From CALMRE01 sp964412895 (GTDB lineage Bacteria > UBP6 > UBA1177 > JAKLFG01), in assembly GCA_964412895.1 (NCBI GenBank), contig CAYPQK010000067.1, forward strand, positions 1 through 18,692: DNA of 18,692 nt, in the 5' to 3' direction. Under the pieces are notes generated by a model, which saw only the letters and a list, made by a program, of their open reading frames with translations, was not told the origin of the DNA and ran no database searches. The translations under genes were made by a program, and so were the position numbers. Within the stretch, counting starts at the first letter, position 1; each line of letters opens with the position of its first letter. Positions 1-7,659 of the stretch are shown here, one piece after another.

Positions 1-37
1 GCCGTCGTGCGCGTCCAAATCCAAAAAAACAGGCGCG

Positions 38-66
38 ATTGTAGTTACGCGAGGCGACACTGTCAA
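38..66 (-). promoter_or_regulatory. Near-consensus leftward sigma-70 promoter
   Basis: On the minus strand a -35 hexamer TTGACA (66-61) is followed after exactly 17 bases by a -10 hexamer TACAAT (43-38). This is one base off the full consensus and the best promoter in the window. Transcription would start near base 31 and leave the window to the left, so the gene it serves is not visible. Such a strong site would suit a highly expressed gene or a stable RNA, but that is inference. Nothing else is recognisable in bases 1-37. Confidence 0.6.
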
Positions 67-109
67 GTAATAGTAGGAAAGGGGCCGAAGCCACCCCATT
101 AAATTTTTT

Positions 110-137
110 TTGAAAAATGCTTTTTATGTGTTATGGT
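110..137 (+). promoter_or_regulatory. Promoter of the ankyrin lipoprotein gene
   Basis: TTGAAA at 110-115 and TATGGT at 132-137 are separated by 16 bases. The -10 is preceded by TG plus one base (129-131), an extended -10. The site lies in an AT-rich stretch just ahead of the gene starting at 174, and a transcript would have a leader of about 30 bases containing the AGGGGAG ribosome-binding site at 161-167. Confidence 0.5.
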
Positions 138-173
138 GCTTAAAATGTTTTTTTCCATATAGGGGAGCGCATC

Positions 174-1793
174 ATGAAAAAACTTTTGGTTACCGTGCTT
201 GTCGCGTGTCTTCTGTTCGTCTGGGGTTGCGGCGACGGCAAGAGTCAGATCGAGAAGAAACTCGAGGCTGAAGCGGTCAAGCAGGCCGAGATGCAGAAGG
301 CTCAGGCGGAGAAGAAGGCTACGGCGGCCGACGAGGCCAAGAAAAAGAAATACATGGACGAGGACGCCAAGCCGTTGCCGCCCATCCTTGAAGCGGCCGC
401 CAAGAAAGATTGGGGCAAGGCGAAGGAACTGCTTTCGACCGGCACCGCCGTCGACACCAAGGACGAACGGGGCCGCACCATCCTGATGCTCGCCGCCGCG
501 CAGAACAATCAGGAAGTATTCGATATGCTCATCGCCAAGAACGCCGATCCGAACGCGAAATCGCTCGAAGGCGAGACACCGCTCCTGATGGCCGCCAAGG
601 CGGGCAACAAGGCGATGGTCGACTTCCTCATCGAAAAGGGCGCCGACCCGCTGGCCACGGACAACTTCGGCCGCACGACGCTCATGTACGCCGCCGCCTC
701 GGGCAATGTGGAACTGCTGAAGCTCTTCCTCGCCAAGGGGGCGGAGGTCAACGCGCTGGACAAGTACAGCCAGAACGCGCTCGTTTTCGCGGTCCGCGAG
801 AACAAGACCGACGCGGCCAAGTTCCTGCTGGGCAAGGGTGCGCAGGTCAACATCGTCAAGCCGATGAGCGAAGAGGAGAAAAAAGCGTTCGAGGAGGCCA
901 AGAAAAAAGCCGAGAAGGAACGGAAGATAAAGGAAGCGGTCCTCAACCAGACCGAAGAGAAACGGGACAAGACGGTCCTCTTCTGGGCGGTCCAGCACGG
1001 CAATCTCGAACTGGTGAAACTGCTCGTCGCGAAGGGTGCCCCGGTCCTTGTGAAGGATGTGAAGAAGCGCGTTGAGACCATCATCTACGAGACCGGCAAG
1101 GGCGATATCGAGAAACAGCAGGAGGTGGTCGAAGAGACCATCCGCACCAACTACGAGCGCGGCCAGAAGAACCTGCTCATGTACGCCGCCGAGGGGGGAT
1201 ATCTCGAGATCATGAAGTTCCTCGTATCGAAGGGGGCGTTGCTTGAGGACACCGACGGTGAAACGGTCCGCAACCCGTTCTTCTATGTCGTCGCCCAGCC
1301 GAAGGGCGACGCCGAGAAGGAACAGCGGCTCGCCGAGGTCGCCCAGTATCTTCTCAAGGAGGGGGTGAAGACCTACAAGCATAAACGCCGTCTTTCCAAA
1401 CAGGAGATCATGCAGGAACGGGCCAAGCAGAAGAACAAGGCGTGGTGGGACAAGAACATCCAGAAGGTCCAGTGGAAAATAACCGACCGCAAGAAGATCG
1501 ATGTCGAGGAATACGATTACGAGGGCTGGTCGATACTTACCCTCGCGGTCATGAACGACCACTTCCCGGTGTTCAAAACGCTCATCGACAACGGCGTGCA
1601 GGTCAACCGCAAGGAGCGCAAGTTCGGCAAGACGGCGCTCATGTACAGCCGCGCGGCCAAGAACGCCGAGGTGGAGAAGATCCTTCTTGAGAAGGGGGCG
1701 AAGGAAGGCGTCGTGTTCGATGTCGACGAAGAGGCACGTCAGGAACGCATCAAGAAGGAGCTCGAGGAAGACATCAAGGCGGGGAAACTCTGA
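174..1793 (+). CDS. Ankyrin-repeat lipoprotein
   Basis: A 539-residue protein with a lipoprotein signal peptide (Met1-Lys-Lys, hydrophobic core, then VWGC with the lipid-anchored Cys at position 19), so it probably sits in the periplasm attached to a membrane. Residues about 24-62 are very rich in Lys, Glu and Ala and look like a coiled coil. Ankyrin repeats follow: about five in tandem over residues 68-230 (for example the GRTTLMYAAASGNVELL type), then single repeats near 265-294 and 334-360, and two more near 450-520. They are separated by highly charged inserts at about 230-264, 295-333 and 360-450. Ankyrin repeats bind other proteins; the partner cannot be read from the sequence. The start is fixed by AGGGGAG at 161-167 and by the signal peptide. 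The acetyltransferase gene follows after 5 bases, so the two are probably co-transcribed. Confidence 0.88.
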   Translation: MKKLLVTVLVACLLFVWGCGDGKSQIEKKLEAEAVKQAEMQKAQAEKKATAADEAKKKKYMDEDAKPLPPILEAAAKKDWGKAKELLSTGTAVDTKDERGRTILMLAAAQNNQEVFDMLIAKNADPNAKSLEGETPLLMAAKAGNKAMVDFLIEKGADPLATDNFGRTTLMYAAASGNVELLKLFLAKGAEVNALDKYSQNALVFAVRENKTDAAKFLLGKGAQVNIVKPMSEEEKKAFEEAKKKAEKERKIKEAVLNQTEEKRDKTVLFWAVQHGNLELVKLLVAKGAPVLVKDVKKRVETIIYETGKGDIEKQQEVVEETIRTNYERGQKNLLMYAAEGGYLEIMKFLVSKGALLEDTDGETVRNPFFYVVAQPKGDAEKEQRLAEVAQYLLKEGVKTYKHKRRLSKQEIMQERAKQKNKAWWDKNIQKVQWKITDRKKIDVEEYDYEGWSILTLAVMNDHFPVFKTLIDNGVQVNRKERKFGKTALMYSRAAKNAEVEKILLEKGAKEGVVFDVDEEARQERIKKELEEDIKAGKL

Positions 1794-1798
1794 ACGCC

Positions 1799-2281
1799 AT
1801 GAAATTCCGCACTACCGTCCGTCCCGACGATCCGCAGCGCATCCGCGATATCGTCACCTCGACCGGCTTTTTCTACGACCATGAGATAGAGGTCGCGGTC
1901 GAGTTGTGCGCCGAGAACCTCGCGCAGGGCGAGGAGAAGAGCGGCTACTTTTTCGTCTTTGCCGACGACGACAGCGGCCGCACCCTCGGCTACGCCTGCT
2001 ACGGCGAGATCGCCTGCACCCGCCAGCGCTACGATCTGTACTGGATGGGGGTCCACGCCGATGCGCGCGGTAAGGGTATCGGCAAACTGCTCATGAAGGA
2101 GACCGACAAGGCGATAGCGGCGCGCGGCGGCGAGATCGTCTATATCGAGACCAGTTCACGCGAGAAGTATCTGCCGACGCGTGAATTCTATATCGCCACC
2201 GGCTGTGTGAAGGAGGCCGAACTCAAGGACTTCTACGACAACGGCGACAACAAGGTCATCTACACCCGCCGCGTTCGCTAG
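1799..2281 (+). CDS. GNAT-family N-acetyltransferase
   Basis: A 160-residue cytoplasmic protein with the fold signature of Gcn5-related acetyltransferases. The acetyl-CoA pyrophosphate-binding loop is R90-G-K-G-I-G95, preceded by the beta-4 strand YWMGVHADA and followed by a helix, and there is a typical C-terminal FY-x-x-x-G segment (EFYIATGCVKEAEL). Family members transfer acetyl from acetyl-CoA to an amine, but the substrate (protein, antibiotic, amino acid or polyamine) cannot be predicted here. The gene lies 5 bases behind the ankyrin lipoprotein gene and has no strong ribosome-binding site of its own, which suggests translational coupling. Its TAG stop (2279-2281) overlaps the TAG stop of the convergent EcsC-family gene, so no room exists for a terminator between them. 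Confidence 0.85.
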   Translation: MKFRTTVRPDDPQRIRDIVTSTGFFYDHEIEVAVELCAENLAQGEEKSGYFFVFADDDSGRTLGYACYGEIACTRQRYDLYWMGVHADARGKGIGKLLMKETDKAIAARGGEIVYIETSSREKYLPTREFYIATGCVKEAELKDFYDNGDNKVIYTRRVR

Positions 2282-3099
2282 ACTTTTTTCTTCCGTAACC
2301 GTTCATAGGCCGCCCGTACCGTGTCGGCGCCGTACTGCCGCTCGAGGCGGCGGATCGCGAAGTGCGCCTCGGCCAGTTCCTGATAGTGGTCCATGAACAG
2401 GGCGTTGAGGACCGCGCCGCTGGTCGCCCCGGCGACCGGGACCACGCGGGTCGCGGCGACGCGGGCGAGATCTTTGCCGAACTTCGCCGATATCTTGGAA
2501 AGAACGCCCCGGAAGGCGGCGCCGGCCAGACGGCCGCTCCCCTTACCCAGTTCGTCAGCGGCCCGCTTGAGGACGCCGTGCAGAGCGACGCGGGCGGTGT
2601 AGTAGGTCGATCCTATCGCTTCGGGGGCGGCACCGATGCCGGTCAGCGCGAAGACCTCCAGACAGGCAAGCCGGGTCGCTGGATCGTTCAGATCCTCGCC
2701 GTTGCGGCGCGCTATCTCGGCGATGCGCCGCAGCATGATGACGGTGGTGAGCGGCAACTCGGCGATGAGTCCGGGCAGTCCCGTGACGCCGCCCGCCGCC
2801 CCCGACACGGCGACCGCCGCCTTGTGGATGTGGCGCGCGATCGGTCCCTCCTCCCCTTTTCCCTCTTTGCCGAGCGTCCGGACCGCGAGCGCGAGCGCCG
2901 TATCAAGCGCCGGGCCGACCGCCTTTTCGATGAGTCCGACCACCACGCCGGGCAGTATCCGCATCCCGCGGTCGGTCGCGCCGAAGGTGAGCTTGGAAAG
3001 TTTCGCCGCGAAGGTGCTCTCTTCGAGCGCCGTAAAAGCTTTTTTGAGTTCGGCACGCGCCGCGGGGGAGAACCGTTTCTTCGGTGCCGCCGCCGTCAT
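2278..3099 (-). CDS. EcsC-family protein
   Basis: A 273-residue protein resembling the EcsC family (Pfam EcsC). It has the long alpha-helical, Ala/Gly-rich build of that family and two hydrophobic glycine-rich stretches (about AVAVSGAAGGVTGLPGLIAE and the VVPVAGATSGAVLNALF region), which suggest membrane association. The founding member is the third gene of the Bacillus subtilis ecs ABC-transporter operon; the molecular function of the family is not established. The open frame runs far upstream inside dapB, but the true start is the ATG at 3099-3097, which overlaps the dapB stop as ATGA, a classic coupled arrangement. It is the last gene of the leftward operon. Its stop shares CTAG with the acetyltransferase gene coming from the other side. 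Confidence 0.78.
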   Translation of the reverse strand: MTAAAPKKRFSPAARAELKKAFTALEESTFAAKLSKLTFGATDRGMRILPGVVVGLIEKAVGPALDTALALAVRTLGKEGKGEEGPIARHIHKAAVAVSGAAGGVTGLPGLIAELPLTTVIMLRRIAEIARRNGEDLNDPATRLACLEVFALTGIGAAPEAIGSTYYTARVALHGVLKRAADELGKGSGRLAGAAFRGVLSKISAKFGKDLARVAATRVVPVAGATSGAVLNALFMDHYQELAEAHFAIRRLERQYGADTVRAAYERLRKKKV

Positions 3100-3857
3100 C
3101 GGACGGTTTCCCGCACCACATCGGCCATCGAGAAAAGCCCCGGGGCCTTTCGGGCCAGCAGCCAAACGAGCGCCTGCACCGCGCCGGCGGCAAGCATCTC
3201 GCGGTTGTGGGCACGGTGGGTCAGTTCTATCCGTTCGCCGTCGCCGAAGAAGGTGATAGTGTGATCGCCTACCACATCGCCGCCGCGTACCGCGTGGATA
3301 TCGATGTTCTTTGACGGTCGTTCGGCCGCGATGATCTCGCCCAGACGGAGCGCGGTGCCTGAGGGAGCATCCTTCTTGCGGCTGTGATGCGTTTCGACGA
3401 TCCCGACATCCATGCGGGCCGTCAGCCGTGCGAGCTGCGGCAGTATCTCGGCCAGTACCGCCACGCCGTAGCTCATGTTGGCGCTGTGGAACACCGGTAT
3501 CTTCTTTGCCGCCGTCATCATGAGGACACGGTCGGCGTCGGTGAGTCCCGTCGTACCCGAGAGGAATGGTATCTCGGCGGCGAGCGCACCGGCAAGCGCC
3601 TGCCGGAAACTTTCGGGTGATCCGAAATCGACCACCGCATCGCACGAAGCGACGGCGGGATCGGCGATCGTCGTGACCATGACGCCCGTCGGGGCCATCT
3701 CAACGGTAACGCCGTGGTCCTTACCCTGCGCCGGATGGCCCGCGACCTCGACCGGCAGCAGACGGAACCCCGCGCCGGCCAACTTTCCGGTGAGCGCCCG
3801 CCCCATACGGCCGCAGGCGCCGATGAGCGCTATCCGCCGTGCCGTTCTATTCGCCAT
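3096..3857 (-). CDS. dapB: 4-hydroxy-tetrahydrodipicolinate reductase
   Basis: DapB reduces 4-hydroxy-tetrahydrodipicolinate with NAD(P)H in the diaminopimelate/lysine pathway, feeding peptidoglycan and protein synthesis. At 253 residues it is slightly shorter than E. coli DapB (273). Visible signatures are the nucleotide-binding GACGRMG (13-19), SGTTG (100-104), and the active-site segment ETHHSRKKDAPSGTA with H157/H158 and K161, matching the catalytic His pair and Lys of the family, plus the C-terminal VRGGDVVGDHT and FFGDGERIELTHRA segments. Every family hallmark is intact, so the enzyme should be active. Its start overlaps the end of gpsA by 11 bases and its stop overlaps the EcsC-family start by 4 bases, so the three genes are tightly coupled. 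Confidence 0.96.
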   Translation of the reverse strand: MANRTARRIALIGACGRMGRALTGKLAGAGFRLLPVEVAGHPAQGKDHGVTVEMAPTGVMVTTIADPAVASCDAVVDFGSPESFRQALAGALAAEIPFLSGTTGLTDADRVLMMTAAKKIPVFHSANMSYGVAVLAEILPQLARLTARMDVGIVETHHSRKKDAPSGTALRLGEIIAAERPSKNIDIHAVRGGDVVGDHTITFFGDGERIELTHRAHNREMLAAGAVQALVWLLARKAPGLFSMADVVRETVR

Positions 3858-4866
3858 AGCCGTATATCTCCTCTTTCAGACTGCGCGACATGAGCGGCGC
3901 TATCGCCTCCTTGGCGCTGAGACCCTCATGCAGGACCCGGTAGACCGCCTCGACGATGGGCATCGGCACTTCATGCCGCTGGGCCAATTGGTAGGCCGAG
4001 ATGCTCGTCGGGACCCCTTCGGCCACCATCGTCATGCCGCCGAGGATGTCCGACAGTTTCTCGCCGCGGCCGATACGGATACCGACCTGCCGGTTGCGCG
4101 ACAGCTCACCGGTACAGGTGAGTATGAGGTCGCCGAGTCCCGACAGCCCCGATATGGTGAACGGGTTGGCGCCGATCTTTACCGCCAGCCGCGTCATTTC
4201 GGCGATGGCACGCGTCATGAGCGCCGACTGCGAGTTGCGGCCGAGTTTCATTCCCTCGATGATGCCGACGCCGATGGCGATGACATTCTTTATCGCGCCG
4301 CCCACCTGTACGCCGACTACATCAGGGGAACGGTAGACACGGAAATAGGGAAGCGCGAAGAGTTGCTGAATGAACTGCGCCCCTTCGGGATGAAGCCCCG
4401 CGACGACCGCCGCCGACGGCATCTTCTGCGCCAGTTCGCGGGCGAAGGTCGGCCCCGACAGGATGAAGATGTTGTGGTGCATGCTCTCGGGAACGCTCTC
4501 CTCGGCCACCTCGTGCATCAGTTTCAGCGTGCCGTTCTCGATCCCCTTCGATGCAATGACCAGCTGGCCACCGTGCAGGAACCGGTAGGAAGCCTTCGAC
4601 AGGATGCCGCGCATATGCTGGGCCGGGGTCGCCACGACGATGACATCGCGATCGGTCGCCGCCGCTTCGAGGTCGTCGGTCGCCTTGAGCGCCGGATGGA
4701 GCGCGACGCCGGGCAGGAACAGCTCGTTCTCATGCTTCCGGTTGATCGCGTCGGCCACCTCTTTTTCGCGGGCCCAGATGATGACCTCTTCGCCCTTCTC
4801 GGCGAGCATCGAGGCGATGACGCTGCCCCAACTCCCGCCGCCGAGAACGCCGATACGCATACCCAT
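3847..4866 (-). CDS. gpsA: Glycerol-3-phosphate dehydrogenase [NAD(P)+]
   Basis: GpsA makes sn-glycerol 3-phosphate from dihydroxyacetone phosphate in the cytoplasm, the first step towards phospholipids. The 339-residue length is typical. Visible signatures are the dinucleotide-binding GGGSWG (9-14), the ASKGIE segment with K107, SGPTFA (137-142), the GGAIKNVIAIG segment with the catalytic Lys K193, and GLSGLGDLILTCTGELSRNR near 240-259. The start at 4866 has a GGAGGG ribosome-binding site only 4 bases upstream. A second in-frame ATG two codons later (4860) would have a spacing of 10 bases and is equally possible, giving 337 residues. The gene lies 29 bases after the chemoreceptor gene and overlaps dapB. 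Confidence 0.96.
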   Translation of the reverse strand: MGMRIGVLGGGSWGSVIASMLAEKGEEVIIWAREKEVADAINRKHENELFLPGVALHPALKATDDLEAAATDRDVIVVATPAQHMRGILSKASYRFLHGGQLVIASKGIENGTLKLMHEVAEESVPESMHHNIFILSGPTFARELAQKMPSAAVVAGLHPEGAQFIQQLFALPYFRVYRSPDVVGVQVGGAIKNVIAIGVGIIEGMKLGRNSQSALMTRAIAEMTRLAVKIGANPFTISGLSGLGDLILTCTGELSRNRQVGIRIGRGEKLSDILGGMTMVAEGVPTSISAYQLAQRHEVPMPIVEAVYRVLHEGLSAKEAIAPLMSRSLKEEIYGYGE

Positions 4867-4895
4867 GATACCCTCCGCTATCGTTGTATATCAGT

Positions 4896-6734
4896 TCAGA
4901 CCTTGAACTTCTCGACATCGTGCCGCAGGCGGTCGGTGTGCGTGGCCATCTCCTGCGAAGTGGCCGCCATCTCCTCGATGAACGCGGCGTTGGTGTTCAT
5001 CGTGTCGCGGATGCCGTTGACCGCGCGGTCGACATCGGCGACCCCGACGGTATTCTTCTTGAGTTCGGCCGCCACCGCCCGGATCTGTTCGACGATATGG
5101 CGGAACTCCCCCAGTATCTCGATGAAGACATCGCTCGAATTGCGCACCAGCGACGCACCCGTCTCTATCTTGCGGCCGGTGTTGTTGATGAGCGATTTTA
5201 TCTCGCCGGCCGCCTCGCCCGATTTCTGCGACAGGGCGCGCACCTCTTCGGCGACCACGCCGAAACCCTTGCCGTACTCGCCGGCGCGGGCCGCCTCGAT
5301 GGCGGCGTTGAGGGCGAGCAGGTTGGTCTGGAAGGCGATCTCGTTGACCACCTCGGTCACGCTCTGTATCTTCTCGGAGGCGGACTGGATGTCGCGCATC
5401 GAATCGAGCGCCTGTTCCAGCACCCGCGCCGACGAATCGGATTTTTCGGAAAGCGATATGATGACGCCCGAAAGCGCCTCCATGCTCCGTTCGGTGTCGG
5501 AGAGGTGGCGCGATATCTCGGTCAGCCGGCTCGATATGTCGTCGATATAGACCGATATGTCGGAAATGCGGGCCGACGAATCGCTGGTCCCTTCCGATAT
5601 GGTGGACGATATCCCGGCGAGATCCTCCGCGGCGAGTTTCACCCCCGCCACGATGGAGCGCAGGTTGCCGAGGAACTCGTTGAGGCTGTGTGTCATCTGC
5701 CCTATCTCGTCGCCGGAAAGCACATCGAGCGACACCGTCAGATCGCCGCCGCGGCCCGCCAGTTCGCGCAGTTTCCGTTCGGTCGCCATGATGGGCCGCA
5801 CCGATGTCCGCATGAGCCACATGAGCATGAGGAACACCACGGCGAAACTGAGCGTCGACACGCCGATGAGCAGAGCCGTCAGCAGGCTTCCCTGCCGCTC
5901 CTTGGTCTCCTTTATCTCGCGCAGGGCGTCGATGTCGCGCGCCACCCGTTCCGAGAACATCGCTTCGAGTTCCCCGTAGATATCGCCGAGCCGCTCCTTG
6001 AATATACCGGCCAGCTTCAGATTGCGGTCGCCGATCTCCTGCAGCCCTTCGCGGGCGTCGTCGATGGCATCCTGCAGTTCGCGGTAGCGTTCCTGCAGCA
6101 CCGCCTTGTCTCCGCGCTCCTCCGCCTTCGCCGCCGCCGCGAGCACATCGCGGATCGGGTCGAGACGGGAACGAACCTCCTTCGGATATTCGCCCTGCTT
6201 CCGTTCATTGAGCATCCAGGCATAGAAGGAACTCTTGCGGATGTCGACCGCCGTGCGCCCCTGTTTCAGGGCCGACAACTCATGGTCGAACTCGCCGTAG
6301 GCATCGGCCAGATATTCACCCAGCGACGGATCGAACTGCACATATTTGTTATTGATGTCGTGCGCCTTGCCGAGATATTCGCGCCACAGATCCGCGTAGT
6401 AGCTGCACTCCTTCACCCCGCCGCATTCCTCCGCGGTCTTAAGCCAGGCGTTCAGGGCGGTCTTTTCCGGATCGGTCTCGACGCGCCGCTTGAGCCCGTC
6501 CATGATCTGGAGCGACAGCGAGTTGTGGATGAAGGCCAGTTCCGCCTTATTCTCCAGCACGCCGCTCGACCCCTTGAGCGCCTCAAAGAGCACTTCCGAA
6601 GCCCGTTCGTAGCTCCGGAAACCGGTGTAGGCGGTCAGCCCGATGGCGACGAGCCCCACGAGCACCACGGCGATGGTCAGGGCGAACTTCTCTTTCAGGA
6701 GCATCCGCTTGAATGTAAGATCGGGCAGGCGCAT
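4896..6734 (-). CDS. Methyl-accepting chemotaxis protein
   Basis: A 612-residue transmembrane chemoreceptor. It has TM1 at about 17-39, a mostly helical sensor domain of about 240 residues (probably periplasmic), TM2 at about 283-307, a HAMP domain at about 308-360, and a cytoplasmic signalling domain to the C terminus. The conserved hairpin tip that contacts CheA and CheW is unmistakable near 461-498 (EIAFQTNLLALNAAIEAARA, then GEYGKGFGVVAEEVRAL). The C terminus lacks a CheR-docking pentapeptide. The ligand is unknown. I chose the ATG at 6734 because AGAGG lies just ahead of it; an ATG at 6752 in the same frame has no ribosome-binding site. No other chemotaxis gene is present nearby, so it is an isolated receptor leading the gpsA-dapB-EcsC unit. 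Confidence 0.93.
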   Translation of the reverse strand: MRLPDLTFKRMLLKEKFALTIAVVLVGLVAIGLTAYTGFRSYERASEVLFEALKGSSGVLENKAELAFIHNSLSLQIMDGLKRRVETDPEKTALNAWLKTAEECGGVKECSYYADLWREYLGKAHDINNKYVQFDPSLGEYLADAYGEFDHELSALKQGRTAVDIRKSSFYAWMLNERKQGEYPKEVRSRLDPIRDVLAAAAKAEERGDKAVLQERYRELQDAIDDAREGLQEIGDRNLKLAGIFKERLGDIYGELEAMFSERVARDIDALREIKETKERQGSLLTALLIGVSTLSFAVVFLMLMWLMRTSVRPIMATERKLRELAGRGGDLTVSLDVLSGDEIGQMTHSLNEFLGNLRSIVAGVKLAAEDLAGISSTISEGTSDSSARISDISVYIDDISSRLTEISRHLSDTERSMEALSGVIISLSEKSDSSARVLEQALDSMRDIQSASEKIQSVTEVVNEIAFQTNLLALNAAIEAARAGEYGKGFGVVAEEVRALSQKSGEAAGEIKSLINNTGRKIETGASLVRNSSDVFIEILGEFRHIVEQIRAVAAELKKNTVGVADVDRAVNGIRDTMNTNAAFIEEMAATSQEMATHTDRLRHDVEKFKV

Positions 6735-6773
6735 GTTTCCTCTTTTTGCCATCGTCACACGAAAGTCACCGAT

Positions 6774-6801
6774 AGTGTAACGAGCCTCCGTTTTTTCGCA
6801 A
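6774..6801 (-). promoter_or_regulatory. Promoter of the chemoreceptor operon
   Basis: On the minus strand, TTGCGA (6801-6796) and TACACT (6779-6774) are 16 bases apart, a fair sigma-70 match. A transcript would start near 6767 and give a leader of about 30 bases before the start codon at 6734. It would drive the chemoreceptor, gpsA, dapB and EcsC-family genes. Confidence 0.45.
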
Positions 6802-6812
6802 CTAAAAAATTG

Positions 6813-6840
6813 TTGCAAATTCGGTTTTTTCCGTTAGTAT
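6813..6840 (+). promoter_or_regulatory. Promoter of rpoZ
   Basis: TTGCAA at 6813-6818 and TAGTAT at 6835-6840 are 16 bases apart. The site lies back-to-back with the chemoreceptor promoter in the 138-base divergent intergenic region. An alternative -35, TTGTTG at 6810-6815, would need a longer 19-base spacing. Confidence 0.4.
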
Positions 6841-6872
6841 CCCCTGTCGTAACTTTTCTTTTGGGAGCTAAC

Positions 6873-7133
6873 ATGGCCCGAGTGACCGTAGAAGATTGCC
6901 TCGAGAAGATCCCGAACCGGCTGGAACTCATCATCCTCGCCGCCAAACGGACCCGTCAACTCCTCGACAAAGCCCAACCCCTGATGCCCAACACCAAGGA
7001 GAACAAGGAACCCATCATCGCCCTGCGCGAGATCGCGGCCGGCAAGATCGTTCTCAAGCGGGTCGAAGCAAAACCCAAGCGTCCCCACTTCCGGCGGCGC
7101 CGCATCGGTAAATACACCGGTTCGCAGGACTGA
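6873..7133 (+). CDS. rpoZ: RNA polymerase omega subunit
   Basis: An 86-residue protein starting MARVTVEDCLEKIPNR, the hallmark N terminus of the omega subunit, followed by ELIILAAKRTRQL and the IIALREIAAGKI helix. Omega binds the beta-prime subunit and helps assemble and stabilise core RNA polymerase. The C terminus is short and strongly basic (KPKRPHFRRRRIG). The open frame extends upstream through the intergenic region, but the ATG at 6873 has GGGAG just ahead of it and gives the family start. The stop overlaps the next start by one base (TGATG), so the downstream unknown protein is probably translated together with omega. The gene is not next to gmk or spoT, its usual partners in proteobacteria. 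Confidence 0.93.
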   Translation: MARVTVEDCLEKIPNRLELIILAAKRTRQLLDKAQPLMPNTKENKEPIIALREIAAGKIVLKRVEAKPKRPHFRRRRIGKYTGSQD

Positions 7134-7531
7134 TGTCGTTATTCCCCGGTTTCAACACCAATATCCGTCACAAGAACAAGATATTCCATATCCAGACCGA
7201 GGTCCTTTCGACCGGCGACAAGCATGCCGTATCGACGCTCGTCTATCTCGAGGGGCGCATTTTTCATTCGGTGAAGAGCCTGCTCAAACCGGCCGAGGCG
7301 GTCCACCGCGAAACGGCGGGACTCGCCATCGTCAAGCAGCACAAGGAGGCGATCAAGAAACTCATCTCCAACCAGCTTGCCGCCGCCGACACCGCCGCGA
7401 CGACGAAGGGGACCCTGACGATCGTCGATTTCACCGAGTTGTATCAGGACAAAAAGTTCTTTTCCGTGTTGGATATTAAAACAACCAACCTGCGTTCGCT
7501 TATAGCCGATCTTATGATCGAAGCGCAATGA
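7133..7531 (+). CDS. Conserved protein of unknown function
   Basis: A 132-residue protein without signal peptide or membrane segment, so probably cytoplasmic. Its N terminus (LFPGFNTNIRHKNKIFHIQTE, read as residues 3-8 and 9-22) resembles a family of hypothetical proteins, found among others in deltaproteobacteria, that start with an FNTNI segment followed by a (F/Y)H(V/I)QTE segment and a beta-hairpin ending in a glycine turn (here VYLEGRIFHSVKS). I recognise the pattern but know of no assigned function. A helical middle (about 55-85) and a C-terminal segment follow. The start is the ATG whose A is the last base of the rpoZ TGA; AGGA lies 4 bases upstream of the overlap. Its coupling to rpoZ is the only functional hint. 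Confidence 0.8.
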   Translation: MSLFPGFNTNIRHKNKIFHIQTEVLSTGDKHAVSTLVYLEGRIFHSVKSLLKPAEAVHRETAGLAIVKQHKEAIKKLISNQLAAADTAATTKGTLTIVDFTELYQDKKFFSVLDIKTTNLRSLIADLMIEAQ

Positions 7532-7538
7532 TACCGGA

Positions 7539-7548
7539 GTGTTAACAC
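7539..7548. promoter_or_regulatory. Perfect 10-bp palindrome GTGTTAACAC
   Basis: GTGTTAACAC is a perfect inverted repeat lying between the end of the rpoZ unit (7531) and the promoter at 7587. It could be an operator for a dimeric regulator, but it is short and could be chance. No convincing terminator (stem followed by T run) is present between 7531 and 7587; the small stem at 7560-7570 (CGGC-TTT-GCCG) is followed by A residues, not T. Confidence 0.2.
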
Positions 7549-7586
7549 CACATGGGCAACGGCTTTGCCGAACGGAAAAAAAATTG

Positions 7587-7615
7587 TTGACTCATATTCT
7601 GAGATGTGCTATGCA
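7587..7615 (+). promoter_or_regulatory. Strong extended -10 promoter
   Basis: TTGACT at 7587-7592 and TATGCA at 7610-7615 are 17 bases apart. The -10 is preceded by TG plus one base (7607-7609), and an A run lies just upstream of the -35. It drives the small membrane protein and the Kelch-like lipoprotein; the leader to 7660 is about 37 bases. Confidence 0.6.
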
Positions 7616-7659
7616 TACCACGAAGTTTGGTGAATTACTGGATAAAAAGCGGGTGTAAC

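Noticed and set aside
81..111. Terminator-like hairpin (GGGGC, loop CGAA, GCC-A-CC) followed by eight T residues
   Set aside because: The stem is short and bulged and is about eight bases from the T run, and the only visible transcription to its left runs the other way.
99..1562. 487-codon open frame antisense to the ankyrin gene
   Set aside because: Leu/Val/Phe-rich mirror of the Lys/Glu/Asn-rich ankyrin coding strand; no start signal.
3100..3645. N-terminal extension of the EcsC-family frame into dapB
   Set aside because: The extension is an Arg-rich out-of-frame reading of dapB; the ATGA junction at 3099-3096 gives the natural start.
4884..7133. 749-codon open frame on the plus strand through the chemoreceptor gene
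   Set aside because: Antisense shadow of the chemoreceptor, whose motifs are unmistakable; only its last part (from 6873) is real, as rpoZ.
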